A DNA stretch of 37,720 bases, taken from the NCBI RefSeq assembly GCF_011064595.1, contig NZ_JAALJI010000040.1, forward strand, positions 1 to 37,720, given 5' to 3'. The position numbers were made by a program, and so were the translations under genes. The stretch comes from Paludisphaera soli (GTDB lineage: Bacteria > Planctomycetota > Planctomycetia > Isosphaerales > Isosphaeraceae). The notes beneath the pieces were generated by a model. It searched no databases. It worked only from the letters and a program-made list of their open reading frames with translations, and had not been told where the DNA came from. Position 1 is the stretch's first letter. Every line of letters begins with the position of its first letter. Positions 18,976 to 28,876 of this stretch are shown here, one piece after another.

Positions 18976-19108
18976 CCGGCCCGCCGGGAGAGACCGCGAC
19001 CACGGCCCGCACAATCCGGGCGTGGATCAATCCGTCCCGGTGCACAGCCAGAGGAGACCGAAGGGGTCCCGCCGCGGTGGCGTGCCATTCCGGAGAGGAG
19101 GGGACCTC

Positions 19109-20122
19109 GTGACCCGACGCGGCTCGCGAGACGTCTGGGGAGAGGCGAGGGACTTCTGGGGCGAGGTGCTCGCCTGGCAGGGGGCGGCCACCGTACGGGT
19201 CCTGCCCCTCGTGGCCGTCTTCGGAGTGATCGCGACCCTCGTCTACGCCGCCTCCCGAGTCGGGCCTCAGATGGGCATCCCGGTCGGCCCCCACGAGATC
19301 GCCGGCACGGTGCTCGGCCTGATCCTCGTACTGCGAACCAACGCCGGCTACGAGCGGTGGTGGGAGGGGCGGCGACTCTGGGGCGGGATCGTCAACGAGG
19401 CGCGGAACCTAGCGACGATCGCCCTGTCCTACGGGCCGGGCGACCCGCGGTGGCGGGAGGAGGTCGTCCGCTGGACCATCGCCTTCGCACACGCGACCCG
19501 CAGGAGCCTGCGCGGCGAGCGCGAGCTGCCGGAGCTGGCCGCCCTGCTCGGTCGGGAGCCGGCCGACCGCGTCGCGGCCGCCGTCCACATGCCCAGCGCC
19601 ATCGCGCGGAGGATCGGCGGGCTGCTCCAAGAGGCCCGCGCGGGCGGCGGTATGGATGGCTTCGCCTTCCAGGAGGCCGAGCGTCAGAGGACGACCCTGA
19701 TCGATCACCTCGGCGGCTGCGAGAGGATCCTCAGGACGCCGCTGCCGCGCGTCTACTCGATCGAGATCCGCCGCTTCATCGCCCTGTTCCTCGTGACGCT
19801 GACCATCGCCCTGATCTCGAAGGAGCTCGGCTGGGTCACCCCGCTCCTGACCATGCTCGTAGCCTATGCCCTCCTGGTCGTCGACCTGCTCGGGGCCGAA
19901 CTCCAGAACCCGTTCGCGGACCGCAACCTCGGGGCCCTCCCCCTGGACGACATCTGCCGGACGATCGAGCGGGACCTCCTGGGCCTACTCGCGGAGGAGC
20001 GCAGTCTGGCCGAGGAGGAGATGACGATCCACGATTCCTTACCGGAAGCGTGCCCCGGCGGCGCGGCCGCCGTCGAGTGTCCTGAAGGGCGCCCCTCGGG
20101 GAGCCGGGGCTTCTTTGCGTGA
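19109..20122 (+). CDS. Bestrophin-like (UPF0187) membrane channel protein
   Basis: 337 residues. Prokaryotic bestrophin homologues form pentameric ion channels; both anion- and cation-selective forms exist. Hydrophobic segments are visible: VRVLPLVAVFGVIATLVYAA (about 28-47), EIAGTVLGLILVLR (about 60-73), FIALFLVTLTIALIS and LLTMLVAYALLVVDLLG. The family signature LRTNAGYERWWEGRRLWG follows the second segment, and ELQNPFADRNLGALPLDDICRTIE matches the C-terminal bestrophin box. A hydrophilic helical region separates the two membrane halves. GTG at 19109 is chosen because GAGGAGGGG precedes it. It follows hsp20 by 133 bp on the same strand and may be co-transcribed. Confidence 0.9.
   Translation: MTRRGSRDVWGEARDFWGEVLAWQGAATVRVLPLVAVFGVIATLVYAASRVGPQMGIPVGPHEIAGTVLGLILVLRTNAGYERWWEGRRLWGGIVNEARNLATIALSYGPGDPRWREEVVRWTIAFAHATRRSLRGERELPELAALLGREPADRVAAAVHMPSAIARRIGGLLQEARAGGGMDGFAFQEAERQRTTLIDHLGGCERILRTPLPRVYSIEIRRFIALFLVTLTIALISKELGWVTPLLTMLVAYALLVVDLLGAELQNPFADRNLGALPLDDICRTIERDLLGLLAEERSLAEEEMTIHDSLPEACPGGAAAVECPEGRPSGSRGFFA
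20091..20116 (+). terminator. Possible terminator overlapping the bestrophin gene end
   Basis: gcccc (20091-20095) pairs with ggggc (20106-20110), followed by ttcttt just before the stop at 20122. The stem is short but is followed by pyrimidines, unlike the other hairpins here. Confidence 0.3.
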
Positions 20123-20437
20123 CGGATGCGGACAACCCTCGTGCCTGGAGGCGGGAGTCGAACCGATGAGGTCTCCCGAATCACGCCTCGCGTCCAGTAT
20201 GGACGGGGTCAGAGACTGGCTCTGCTCGCAAATCGACCTCGAACCGGGCCTCATCACCCCACGTGTGGACGCGGCGGACGAGGACCCTACCGCCGAGGGG
20301 AGGATCCTATTGCCGCGGGATGGATGCGCCGATTCGTCCGGGAGGTCGTCACGGTCGACCCGGAAACGAGAAGAGCAATATCACGTCCTGGTCGTGGGGC
20401 ATGGCCAATTCTGTGAGGTTTCCGGAGGAGGCGAGTG
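20123..20437. other. Intergenic region with no clear gene
   Basis: 315 bases between the bestrophin and PfpI genes. Short open frames exist but show no family resemblance. No sigma-54-like element with paired GACA-N3-TGTC sites was found. The ribosome site GGAGGAG for the next gene lies at its end. Confidence 0.5.
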
Positions 20438-21001
20438 ATGGAGAGTCTTCAAGGGCTGAGGGTCGCGATCCTGGTCGACGACGGCTTCGAGGAGGTCGAA
20501 TTGGTCCAGCCCCGGCACGCACTCGACCAGGCCGGCGCCGAGACCCGGATCGTGTCACCCAAGGGCGAACCGGTCCGCAGTTGGGACTTCACCGACTGGG
20601 GCGGCTACTTCCCGATCGACGTGGCCCTCGCCGAGGCGAATCCGGACGACTTCGACGCGCTGCTGCTGCCCGGCGGCGTCCTGAACCCGGACAAGCTGCG
20701 GACGCAGCCTGCGGCGGTCGACTTCGTGAGGGCGTTCTTCGACGCCGGCAAGCCGGTGGCGGCGATCTGCCACGGCCCCTGGACCGTCATCGAGGCTGGC
20801 GCGGCGCGGGGGCGGCGGATCGCGTCGTGGCCGTCGCTCAAGACGGACCTCCGCAACGCCGGCGCGGAATGGGTGGATGAGGAGGTCGTGATGGATGACA
20901 ACCTCGTTTCAAGTCGCAACCCCGACGACATCCCGGCATTCAAACGGGAGATGATCTCCCTGTTCGGCCGGTCGCGTCGGCAGCAGACGCATGTGGAGTG
21001 A
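20438..21001 (+). CDS. DJ-1/PfpI family stress protein (class I glutamine amidotransferase-like)
   Basis: 187 residues. The PfpI/YhbO/GSP18 group contains stress proteins reported to have protease, glyoxalase or deglycase activity; the true substrate is debated. The Rossmann-like start [19 protein letters not shown] carries the conserved acidic residue. The nucleophile elbow is [14 protein letters not shown] with the catalytic Cys near 110 followed by His. DALLLPGG precedes it, and [42 protein letters not shown] is the conserved C-terminal block. ATG at 20438 follows GGAGGAG; a GTG immediately before it is possible. It is the first gene of a tight run with thioredoxin (6-base gap) and aldo/keto reductase, so a redox and carbonyl-stress operon is likely. 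Confidence 0.93.
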   Translation: MESLQGLRVAILVDDGFEEVELVQPRHALDQAGAETRIVSPKGEPVRSWDFTDWGGYFPIDVALAEANPDDFDALLLPGGVLNPDKLRTQPAAVDFVRAFFDAGKPVAAICHGPWTVIEAGAARGRRIASWPSLKTDLRNAGAEWVDEEVVMDDNLVSSRNPDDIPAFKREMISLFGRSRRQQTHVE

Positions 21002-21007
21002 GGGCTC

Positions 21008-21463
21008 ATGGCAGAGACGCAGCTGATCCGATGTCCCTCATGCGGCGCGACCAATCGGGTGTCGCAGGAGGCCCAGGGGAAGATCGAACGTGGCCTGGCC
21101 CCGGTCTGCGGACGGTGCAAGAGGCCTCTCTCGGCCCGCGCCGAACCGGTGAGCGTCACGGACGCGACGTTCGCCGTCGACGTCGAGCGCTCGCCGTTGC
21201 CTGTGGTCCTCGACGTGTGGGCGGCGTGGTGCGGGCCGTGCCGGATGATCGCGCCGGTGATCGACGAACTGGCGTCGGAGTTCGCGGGCCGTGTGCGCTT
21301 CGCCAAGCTCAACTCGGACGAGAACGCCACGACGGCGGCACGCTTCAACATCCGTAGCCTCCCGACCCTCTTGCTGCTCAGGGACGGCCGCGAAGTCGAC
21401 CGCATCCTCGGAGTCCAGCCCAAGACCGAGATCGTACGACGGATCGAACGCGCGATCGCTTGA
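21008..21463 (+). CDS. trxC: Thioredoxin 2 (TrxC-type, with N-terminal zinc ribbon)
   Basis: 151 residues. The N-terminal zinc motif is CPSCG (about 9-13) and CGRCK (about 35-39), as in E. coli Trx2. The thioredoxin fold follows with the redox site [10 protein letters not shown] near 75. [30 protein letters not shown] contains the cis-proline (SLPT). It reduces protein disulfides in the cytoplasm and is often induced by oxidative stress. It starts 6 bases after the PfpI stop, so the two genes are almost surely co-transcribed. A thioredoxin is also part of the enterobacterial heat-resistance locus. The thioredoxin-reductase-like gene at 23063 is in the same neighbourhood but lacks the reductase CxxC. 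Confidence 0.95.
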   Translation: MAETQLIRCPSCGATNRVSQEAQGKIERGLAPVCGRCKRPLSARAEPVSVTDATFAVDVERSPLPVVLDVWAAWCGPCRMIAPVIDELASEFAGRVRFAKLNSDENATTAARFNIRSLPTLLLLRDGREVDRILGVQPKTEIVRRIERAIA

Positions 21464-21509
21464 GGAGTTCGACCCCGCACCGAGCCCGAACCCAGGGCGG
21501 AGGGAAGGT

Positions 21510-22349
21510 ATGGAACGGCGACGATTCGGCACCACCGGCTCCGAGATCTCGGTGATCGGACAGGGCACCTGGTCCATCGACGACGGCGACCGCGCCTCGG
21601 CGGTCGCCGCCCTGCGCCAGGGGCTCGACCTCGGCATGAACCACATCGACACGGCGGAGATGTATGGCGAGGCCGAGGCCATCGTCGCCGAGGCGATCGA
21701 CGGCCGGCGCGACGAGGTCTTCCTCGTCTCCAAGGTCCTCCCGCAGAACGCCTCCCGGACCGGGACGATCGGGGCCTGCGAACGGTCGCTCGCCCGCCTG
21801 AGGACCGACCATCTCGACTGCTACCTCCTGCACTGGAGGGGCCAATATCCGCTGGAGGACACCTTCGACGCCTTCGAGCAACTCCGGCGCGAGGGAAAGA
21901 TCCTCTCCTGGGGCGTGAGCAACTTCGACGAGCCGGACCTCAACGAAGCCCTGGACATCGTCGGCGAGGGCCGCATCGCGTGCGATCAGGTGCTCTACCA
22001 CCTGCAGGAGCGCGCGATCGAGCACGCCGTGATCCCCTGGTGCGAGGCCCACGACGTCGCCGTGGTCGCCTACAGCCCGTTCGGCCACGGGGACTTCCCC
22101 GGCCCGAATACAGAGGGCGGGCGACTGTTGCGAGAGATCGCCGCCGTGCGCCACGCGACACCCCGCCAGGTGGCGCTCCGCTTCCTGCTGCGGCACCCCT
22201 CGCTCTTGGCGATCCCGAAGGCCTCCAGCCCCGACCACGCCGCCGAGAACGCCGAGGCCGGCGATCTCCGGCTGAGCGACATCGAACTCTCCCAGATCGA
22301 CGCGGCCTTTCCGCGCGGACCCCGACCCCGCGAGTTGCCGATGTTGTAG
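21510..22349 (+). CDS. Aldo/keto reductase
   Basis: 279-residue NADPH-dependent carbonyl reductase of the (beta/alpha)8 AKR family. The catalytic tetrad is visible: Asp and Tyr in HIDTAEMYG (about 44-52), Lys in FLVSKVLP (near 75) and His in CYLLHW (near 107). NADP-binding segments [11 protein letters not shown] and [16 protein letters not shown] occur near the C-terminus, which ends ELPML. The substrate is unknown; the family reduces aldehydes such as methylglyoxal. The gene starts 46 bases after the thioredoxin stop and is probably the third gene of that operon. ATG at 21510 has a GGAGGGAAGG-like ribosome site. The length is normal for the short AKR5-like bacterial group. Confidence 0.93.
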   Translation: MERRRFGTTGSEISVIGQGTWSIDDGDRASAVAALRQGLDLGMNHIDTAEMYGEAEAIVAEAIDGRRDEVFLVSKVLPQNASRTGTIGACERSLARLRTDHLDCYLLHWRGQYPLEDTFDAFEQLRREGKILSWGVSNFDEPDLNEALDIVGEGRIACDQVLYHLQERAIEHAVIPWCEAHDVAVVAYSPFGHGDFPGPNTEGGRLLREIAAVRHATPRQVALRFLLRHPSLLAIPKASSPDHAAENAEAGDLRLSDIELSQIDAAFPRGPRPRELPML

Positions 22350-22585
22350 AGCCATCCTCGAATGAGGAGGTGCCGTCGACGGCGGTGATCGGCGTCGCCG
22401 GATTCGAGCGATGCCTTCCCGTCGCAGCCGGCCCGGACGTCGACCTGTTTCTGTCGCCGGAGCGATCCTCTTACCCCCGGAATCCGACCGCCGCCTTTCG
22501 GGTCGCGCGAAAAAAGGAATGAGTCCGATGGTCCATCCAGTCCCGGAGAAGGACTCGCGTACCGGGCCGACGCGCTACTTCGCCG

Positions 22586-22726
22586 GTCGACGACCTGCCC
22601 AACCGCCCCTTCGGCGGCGAGAAGAACAGCGGCATCGGCCGCTACGACGGCCAGTGGTCCATCGAGGAGTTCACCACGACGCACCGGGTCTCGGTCCAGC
22701 ATGAGCCGGGTCGATATCCCTTCTGA
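22586..22726 (+). pseudogene. C-terminal remnant of an aldehyde dehydrogenase
   Basis: The frame from 22586 to the TGA at 22724-22726 reads [20 protein letters not shown] and continues [20 protein letters not shown]. This is the characteristic last 45 residues of an NAD-dependent aldehyde dehydrogenase (PFGG.K.SG.GR..G...I.EFT). The catalytic domain is absent and the upstream frame is broken, so it is a relic. It lies between the aldo/keto reductase and UBP genes and is not derived from the intact dehydrogenase at 26097, whose tail is different (PFGGIKKSGYGRETGELG). Confidence 0.75.
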
Positions 22727-22741
22727 ACCGGGAGGTGTCCG

Positions 22742-23026
22742 ATGCTGTGTCCGCACGTGTTCGGCCTCGAGCCTGTCCCCCCGCGCACCCCGGGATGCGA
22801 GGAGTGCCTGAAGTTGGGGATGCGCTGGGTCCACCTCCGCCTCTGCCTGACCTGCGGCCACGTCGGCTGCTGCGACAGCTCGCCGGGCCGCCACGCCACC
22901 CGCCATTTCCACCACACGACGCACCCGGTCGTCGCCTCCTTCGAGCCCGGCGAGCGATGGGCCTGGTGCTACGTCGACCAGGCGGAGATCGACGTCCCGC
23001 CCGAGTCCGTCCCATACCTGCGGTAG
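22742..23026 (+). CDS. UBP-type zinc-finger protein
   Basis: 94 residues forming one ZnF-UBP domain, the fold that in eukaryotic deubiquitinases binds the ubiquitin C-terminus. The bacterial stand-alone versions have no known function. Zinc ligands visible in order are C3-P-H5, CEEC (about 20-23), CLTCGHVGCC (about 36-45) and the histidine series GRHATRHFHHTTHPV (about 50-64). These are followed by WAWCYVDQ. ATG at 22742 follows GGGAGGTG. It is 36 bases upstream of the cNMP/thioredoxin-reductase-like gene on the same strand, so the two are probably co-transcribed and may function together. Confidence 0.9.
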   Translation: MLCPHVFGLEPVPPRTPGCEECLKLGMRWVHLRLCLTCGHVGCCDSSPGRHATRHFHHTTHPVVASFEPGERWAWCYVDQAEIDVPPESVPYLR

Positions 23027-23062
23027 TCCGGCCGGATCGCCGCCCTCAGAGGAGACCGAGAC

Positions 23063-24712
23063 ATGCTCGAGCAGGACCTGGACGCCATCGCCTTCCCCGT
23101 GCTCGACGAGGTCCGGATGGCCGCGTTCGATCGCTGCCCCTTGACCCGGCTCAGGCGATACCGGGACGGAGAGAGGCTCTTCGAGGCCGGCGACCGCGAG
23201 TGCAAGCTCGACGTGGTCCGGTCCGGCGAGGTCGAGATCCGCGACGAATCCGGGGAGACACCCAAGGTCATCGTCGTCCTCCGACCCGGGCAGTTCACCG
23301 GCGACGTGGCGCAATTGGCCGGCAGCCCGGCGCTGGTCGCCGGCGTCGCCCGGGGCGAGACCGAAGTCTACGAGGTCTCGCCGGAGGCCCTGAGGGACCT
23401 CCTGAATCTCCACCTGGACGTTGCCGACATCATCCTCCAGGCGTTCATCGCCCGATGGCGGTACCTGCGCGAGCCGGGGCGCTTCACGGGGCTCCGCGTG
23501 ATCGGCCGGCGCGACTCGCCGGAGACCTTCCGCGTCCGCACGTTCCTGGCCAAGAACGGGGTGCCCTTCACCTGGCTGGACCTCGACGCCGGACCTCAGG
23601 CCGGGCAACTGCTTCGGGAGTTCGGGGCCTCCGAGGCCGAGACGCCCGTGGTCGCCTGGGGCCGCAAGCGGGTGGTGAGCAAGCCCTCGGACCGCGACCT
23701 GGCCGAGGCCCTCGGCCTCCGTCATCCGCTGGAACCCCGCGAGTACGACTTGGCCGTGGTCGGGGCCGGGCCGGCCGGCCTGGCCGCCGCGGTCTACGGC
23801 GCCTCGGAGGGGCTGAGCACCGTGGTCCTGGAGACCACGGCCCCCGGGGGCCAGGCCGGCCGCAGCATGCGGATCGAGAACTACCTGGGCTTCCCCATCG
23901 GCATCACGGGCGCCGAGCTGGCGGAGCGTGCCTTCGTCCAGGCCATCAAGTTCGGGGCGATCCTGTCAGTCGCCGCGCCGGCGTTGCGCCTGAACTTCGA
24001 TGACGGGCACGCGGTGATCCACCTCGACGGCGGCGAGTCCGTCTCGGCCAGGTGCCTGCTGATCGCCACCGGGGCCGAATACCGCCGCCTGGGGGTCGAG
24101 GGGTGCGAGCGATTCGAGGGCCGCGGGGTCTACTACGCCGCGACGCCCATCGAGGCGCAGATGTGCTGGGGCTCGGACGTGGTGGTCATCGGCGGGGGGA
24201 ACTCCGCCGGCCAGGCCGCCGTCTTCCTCGCCACTCAGGTCCGGAAGGTTTACCTCGTGATCCGCGGCGACGACCTGTCCAAGGACATGTCCGCCTACCT
24301 GGCCCGTCGGATCGAGGAGAACCCCATGATCGACGTGCTCCGCAACACGGAGGTCCGGAGGGTCTCCGGCGACGACCACCTCGGCGAGGTCGAACTCGTC
24401 AGCAACAAGACGGGGGAGGTGCGGACGCTCAGGACGCCGGCGCTGTTCAGCTTCATCGGGGCGGTGCCGCGGACCGACTGGCTCCCCGCCGAGATCGAGC
24501 GGGACGAGAGAGGCTTCGTCCGGACCGGCCCGGCCCTGGCCCATTCCCCCGGCTGGACCGCGAAGCGGCCGCCTTTCCTGCTGGAGGCCAGCCGACCGGG
24601 CGTCTTCGCCGCCGGTGACGTGCGGTCCGGCTCGGTCAAGCGCGTCGCCTCGGCCGTCGGCGAGGGGGCGATGGCGGTCCAGTTCGTGCACGAATTCATG
24701 AAGGAGATTTGA
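23063..24712 (+). CDS. cNMP-binding, thioredoxin-reductase-like FAD oxidoreductase
   Basis: 549 residues in three parts. A cyclic-nucleotide-binding-like domain (about 15-125) contains DGERLFEAGDRECKLDVVRSG and LRPGQFTGDVAQLAG. A small glutaredoxin/thioredoxin-like domain (about 145-215) contains VIGRRDSPETFRVRTFLAKNGVPFTWLD. The rest is a thioredoxin-reductase fold with FAD motif VVGAGPAGLAAAVYGASEG near 231 and GGQAGRSMRIENYLGFP. It also has ATGAEYRRLGVEG, NAD(P) motif VVVIGGGNSAGQAA near 371 and FAAGDVRSGSVKRVASAVGEG. The disulfide CxxC normal in TrxB (CATC before DVVVIGGG) is replaced by YAATPIEAQMCWGS, leaving a single Cys. It cannot work as a classical TrxR; transfer may go to another acceptor. 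It pairs with the UBP zinc-finger gene just upstream. Confidence 0.92.
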   Translation: MLEQDLDAIAFPVLDEVRMAAFDRCPLTRLRRYRDGERLFEAGDRECKLDVVRSGEVEIRDESGETPKVIVVLRPGQFTGDVAQLAGSPALVAGVARGETEVYEVSPEALRDLLNLHLDVADIILQAFIARWRYLREPGRFTGLRVIGRRDSPETFRVRTFLAKNGVPFTWLDLDAGPQAGQLLREFGASEAETPVVAWGRKRVVSKPSDRDLAEALGLRHPLEPREYDLAVVGAGPAGLAAAVYGASEGLSTVVLETTAPGGQAGRSMRIENYLGFPIGITGAELAERAFVQAIKFGAILSVAAPALRLNFDDGHAVIHLDGGESVSARCLLIATGAEYRRLGVEGCERFEGRGVYYAATPIEAQMCWGSDVVVIGGGNSAGQAAVFLATQVRKVYLVIRGDDLSKDMSAYLARRIEENPMIDVLRNTEVRRVSGDDHLGEVELVSNKTGEVRTLRTPALFSFIGAVPRTDWLPAEIERDERGFVRTGPALAHSPGWTAKRPPFLLEASRPGVFAAGDVRSGSVKRVASAVGEGAMAVQFVHEFMKEI

Positions 24713-24841
24713 AACCGAGACCGGGATCCGTCCAGGCGGCGGACGCCCCGATCGCTTCCGAACGAGTACCGCGGCTCAAGACCGAGGGAAAAGGGCGAGC
24801 CACTCCGCCGCGCCGGTTCCGAGAACTGACGGGCCGACTCC

Positions 24842-24861
24842 TTGTCTCGTGCTGGAGACAA
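24842..24861. promoter_or_regulatory. Perfect inverted repeat upstream of the MDR gene
   Basis: ttgtctc (24842-24848) and gagacaa (24855-24861) are perfect 7-bp arms around a 6-base spacer, 59 bases before the ATG at 24920. This could be an operator for a dimeric repressor. It lies too far (129 bases) after the preceding stop for an obvious terminator and has no T tract. Confidence 0.4.
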
Positions 24862-24919
24862 CCGTTTGCGGGCTTTGCGGACGAAAGATTTCAGAATCGT
24901 TTGCATCGGAGATCGACCC

Positions 24920-25993
24920 ATGACGACTCTTTCAACCATGCCGACGCCCTTCCCACGCTCCTCGACTCGAACGACCATGCGTGCCGTGGAGCTTCGCGAC
25001 ACGTTCGGAGTCGACTCCCTCACGCTCGCGGAGCGGCAGCTGCCTTCGCCGGGGCCGGGCGAGGTGCTGCTGAGGGTGAGGGCCACGTCCCTCAACTATC
25101 GGGACTACCTCGTGGCCGTCGGGGAGTACGATCCCCACCTGAGACTGCCGCTGGTCCCCCTTTCCGACGGTGCAGGCGAGGTGGTCGAGACCGGGCCCGG
25201 TGTGACGAGAGTCGGCGTCGGCGACCGTGTCGCGGGCATCTTCATGCAGGGGTGGATCGCGGGCCCTCTCACGGCCGAGTACCCGCCGACCGCCCTGGGC
25301 GGGGCGATCGATGGGATGCTGGCCGAGTACGTCGTGCTCGACCAGCGAGGCGTGGTCCGTATCCCCGACTTCCTCACGTTCGAGGAGGCGGCGACGCTGC
25401 CGTGCGCCGCCGTCACGGCCTGGAATGCCCTCGTGCGGCACTCCTCCCTGAAGGCCGGCGAGACCATCCTCGTCCAGGGGACCGGCGGGGTGAGCCTGTT
25501 CGCCCTCCAGTTCGCCCGAGCACATGGGGCGAGGGTGATCGCGACCTCATCAAGCGACGAGAAGTTGAAGCGGGCGATGGAACTCGGGGCCTTCGAGGGG
25601 ATCAACTACCGGGACAACCCGGATTGGGCGTCGAAGGCCAGGGAGATCACCCGAGATCGAGGCGTCGACCATGTCGTCGACGTGGGGGGGCCGGGAACGC
25701 TCGGCCAGTCCATCGACGCAGTGCGGGAGTCGGGCACGGTGTGCAACATCGGCCTGCTAACGGGCTTCGCGGGCGAGGTACCCACGTACAAGGCGTTGTT
25801 CAAGGAGGTCAGGATCCAGGGGGTCTACGTCGGTAGTCGCGCGGTCTTCGAGGACATGCTCCGCGCCATCGACCTTCACCAGATCCGGCCCACGATCGAT
25901 CGAACCTTCCCGATGGAGGAGATCCGGGACGCGATCAGATACCTCAAGAGCGGGCAGCACTTCGGGAAGATCGTGGTCACTCTCGGCGAGTGA
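24920..25993 (+). CDS. MDR-family NAD(P)-dependent alcohol dehydrogenase/quinone reductase-like
   Basis: 357 residues of the medium-chain dehydrogenase/reductase superfamily. The GroES-like half contains LPSPGPGEVLLRVRATSLNYRDYLVAVGEY and PLSDGAGEVVETGPGVTRVGVGDRV. The zinc-site Cys and His of true alcohol dehydrogenases are absent (SLNYRDY in place of GICxSD), so it is zinc-free, like quinone reductases. The Rossmann half has ILVQGTGGVSLFALQFARAHGARVIATSSSDEKL, a glycine motif with NADPH-type features. The C-terminal FPMEEIRDAIRYLKSGQHFGKIVV is standard. ATG at 24920 with GGAG upstream is chosen; a second Met at MRAVELRD would give a shorter protein. The substrate is unknown. It is followed by the aldehyde dehydrogenase on the same strand. 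Confidence 0.9.
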   Translation: MTTLSTMPTPFPRSSTRTTMRAVELRDTFGVDSLTLAERQLPSPGPGEVLLRVRATSLNYRDYLVAVGEYDPHLRLPLVPLSDGAGEVVETGPGVTRVGVGDRVAGIFMQGWIAGPLTAEYPPTALGGAIDGMLAEYVVLDQRGVVRIPDFLTFEEAATLPCAAVTAWNALVRHSSLKAGETILVQGTGGVSLFALQFARAHGARVIATSSSDEKLKRAMELGAFEGINYRDNPDWASKAREITRDRGVDHVVDVGGPGTLGQSIDAVRESGTVCNIGLLTGFAGEVPTYKALFKEVRIQGVYVGSRAVFEDMLRAIDLHQIRPTIDRTFPMEEIRDAIRYLKSGQHFGKIVVTLGE

Positions 25994-26096
25994 TCGCCCC
26001 AACCAACACGTCCTGAACGAACTCGTCTGTATTCATCGCGACGCGTCGTCGACGACAGACGAGAGCGGCGAGTCGAGAACGCTTGAGGGCAGAACA

Positions 26097-27512
<1,416 letters not shown>

Positions 27513-27585
27513 GGCCTTGGGATCACAAACGGAGGGGAAACAACGGATTGGACTTCCCCACGAATGGCGAGCCCGGGGTTAACGG

Positions 27586-27690
27586 CTATCCGGCCCGCTC
27601 GAACACGTTGGGGGGTTGGAACCCCAGGGAAGAATGCTTTCGGATTCGGTTGTAGAACACCTCGATGTATTCGAAGATGCGCGCCGCGGA
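27586..27690 (-). pseudogene. C-terminal remnant of an IS3-family transposase
   Basis: Reading leftward, the frame ends ARIFEYIEVFYNRIRKHSSL then GFQPPNVFERAG and stops at 27586. The IFEYIE.FYNR.R.HS.LG pattern is the conserved tail of IS3-family OrfB integrases. The residues before it do not resemble the DDE core and no orfA is present. It is therefore a short relic just downstream of the aldehyde dehydrogenase, on the opposite strand. Confidence 0.75.
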
Positions 27691-27929
27691 CGAGGTCGCG
27701 AGCGGATTCGGGCGGACCGGCAAGCCGTCCGCATCCGAGCACTTCGGCCTGGACCCGGACGTCATGTGACTGGGGAAGGCGATCACCGGTGGTACCCGCC
27801 GATGGGCGCGACGGCGATGACGACGGCCGCCGGCGTGCGCTTCGACTCGACCGACGCTTGGCAACCGCTTTCGCTGGCGGCGGCGGTCGCCAGGCTGAAG
27901 TACCGGCGAAAGCGCGTGACCACGCTGCT

Positions 27930-28189
27930 CGGAACGTGGACTCGCGCGAGGAGACTACTTTCGCACCCCGCTCACCGGGATGAAGTTCGCCGAGCCGGTG
28001 TCGGTCCGGGTCGTCGGCCTGGCGATGGGCGTGGAGTTCGGCGAGCGTGGCGACTACGCCTCGAAGCTCGGCGACCGGTGCCGGGAAGCGGGTTTGCTGG
28101 TGAGCGCGGAGGCGGCGAACCTGCTGAACCTGTTCCCGGCCCTCACCATCGACCGGGAGGTCGCGCGGCAGCGACTGGACATCCTGTAG
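27930..28189 (+). pseudogene. C-terminal remnant of a class III aminotransferase
   Basis: The frame from 27930 reads ERGLARGDYFRTPLTGMKFA, then VRVVGLAMGVEFGE, REAGLLVSAEAANLLNLFPA and LTIDREVARQRLDIL, ending at TAG 28187-28189. This matches the small C-terminal domain of PLP-dependent class III aminotransferases (G.GLM.GVEF ... GLL ... L.L.PPLTI..E....LDIL). An in-frame TGA at 27917-27919 cuts it off from any upstream part, and the PLP-lysine region is missing. GABA and ornithine aminotransferases belong to this class. Its position downstream of a succinate-semialdehyde-type dehydrogenase is suggestive. Confidence 0.62.
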
Positions 28190-28735
28190 GCCTGCCTCTG
28201 ATCCACGAGTTCGCTGAAAAGTTCCGGTTCGTCCGAGCTTTCCCGGCGGTATTATGCCTGATGGGCGCTCAGGGACCGGACAGCATCAGCGAGTTCGCGT
28301 GTGAGAGTAGGCGAGCCGGGGACGGGTTAGGTGAGGTCGCCGGCTCCGCCCCGCCTCGTGTCTCGTCCTCGCCTACACGAGACGCCTCGGTAAGGCGCCC
28401 CCTTCACGGAAGCGGAGCAGGACCTTCGCCTCGACGCCCATCGTCCGCGGCGTCCGAAGGCCCAATGCGAGCCGGAGACGGCGGAATGCCCCGTCGATCG
28501 TGTCCCTCGTCCAGGCGCTCGCCTCCGGGATCAGGACGGCGGCTCGACAGAAGCCTTCTTGCAGGACCTCCGCTGAGACTCACGACTACGGCGTGAGTAC
28601 CATCAAGCCACCGGCCAGAGAACCCAAAGGCCGTACAGTCCCCCCCTTCCGCCGTAGCTTGGGCTGTCATCTCCTGCCGGGCAAACCGGGGCGCTCGGGC
28701 GATTGACATTTCTCGGGAAATCACGGGACCTTCGA
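28190..28735. other. Spacer between aminotransferase relic and sensor-kinase promoter region
   Basis: About 550 bases with no gene that I can support. A minus-strand frame near 28390-28580 encodes an Arg/Leu-rich peptide ending LLRFREGGALPRRLV, but it starts after a stop, has no start codon context and matches nothing recognised. An imperfect inverted repeat tttc-tcgg-gaaa occurs at 28709-28720. Confidence 0.4.
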
Positions 28736-28741
28736 TATAAT
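28736..28741 (+). promoter_or_regulatory. Possible -10 box for the PAS sensor kinase
   Basis: TATAAT at 28736-28741, in a local AT-rich patch, 136 bases upstream of the kinase ATG. A TTGACA occurs at 28703-28708 but the 27-base spacer is far too long for a sigma-70 pair, so only the -10 element is proposed. Confidence 0.3.
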
Positions 28742-28876
28742 GACAGTGCGTCGAGGCTGCCGATGCAGACCTTCCCTTCTTCCAATTGCTTCGGCGAATA
28801 GATCGGGTCGGTGACAATTAGCTGGGGCTATCGATCCCGGAATCCCCGCGGTTCGACGGCCCGTTGGAGCTGGTTC

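Noticed and set aside
20150-20175. Sequence ggagtcgaaccg resembling a tRNA T-arm on the minus strand
   Set aside because: The flanking bases do not form the T stem, and no acceptor or anticodon arm can be drawn.
28390-28580. Minus-strand frame with a protein-like C-terminus (GLRTPRTMGVEAKVLLRFRE)
   Set aside because: It follows an in-frame stop, has no start or ribosome site and I recognise no family.
28703-28741. TTGACA and TATAAT as a sigma-70 promoter
   Set aside because: The spacer is 27 bases, far from the required 16-18; only the -10-like box is reported, with low confidence.
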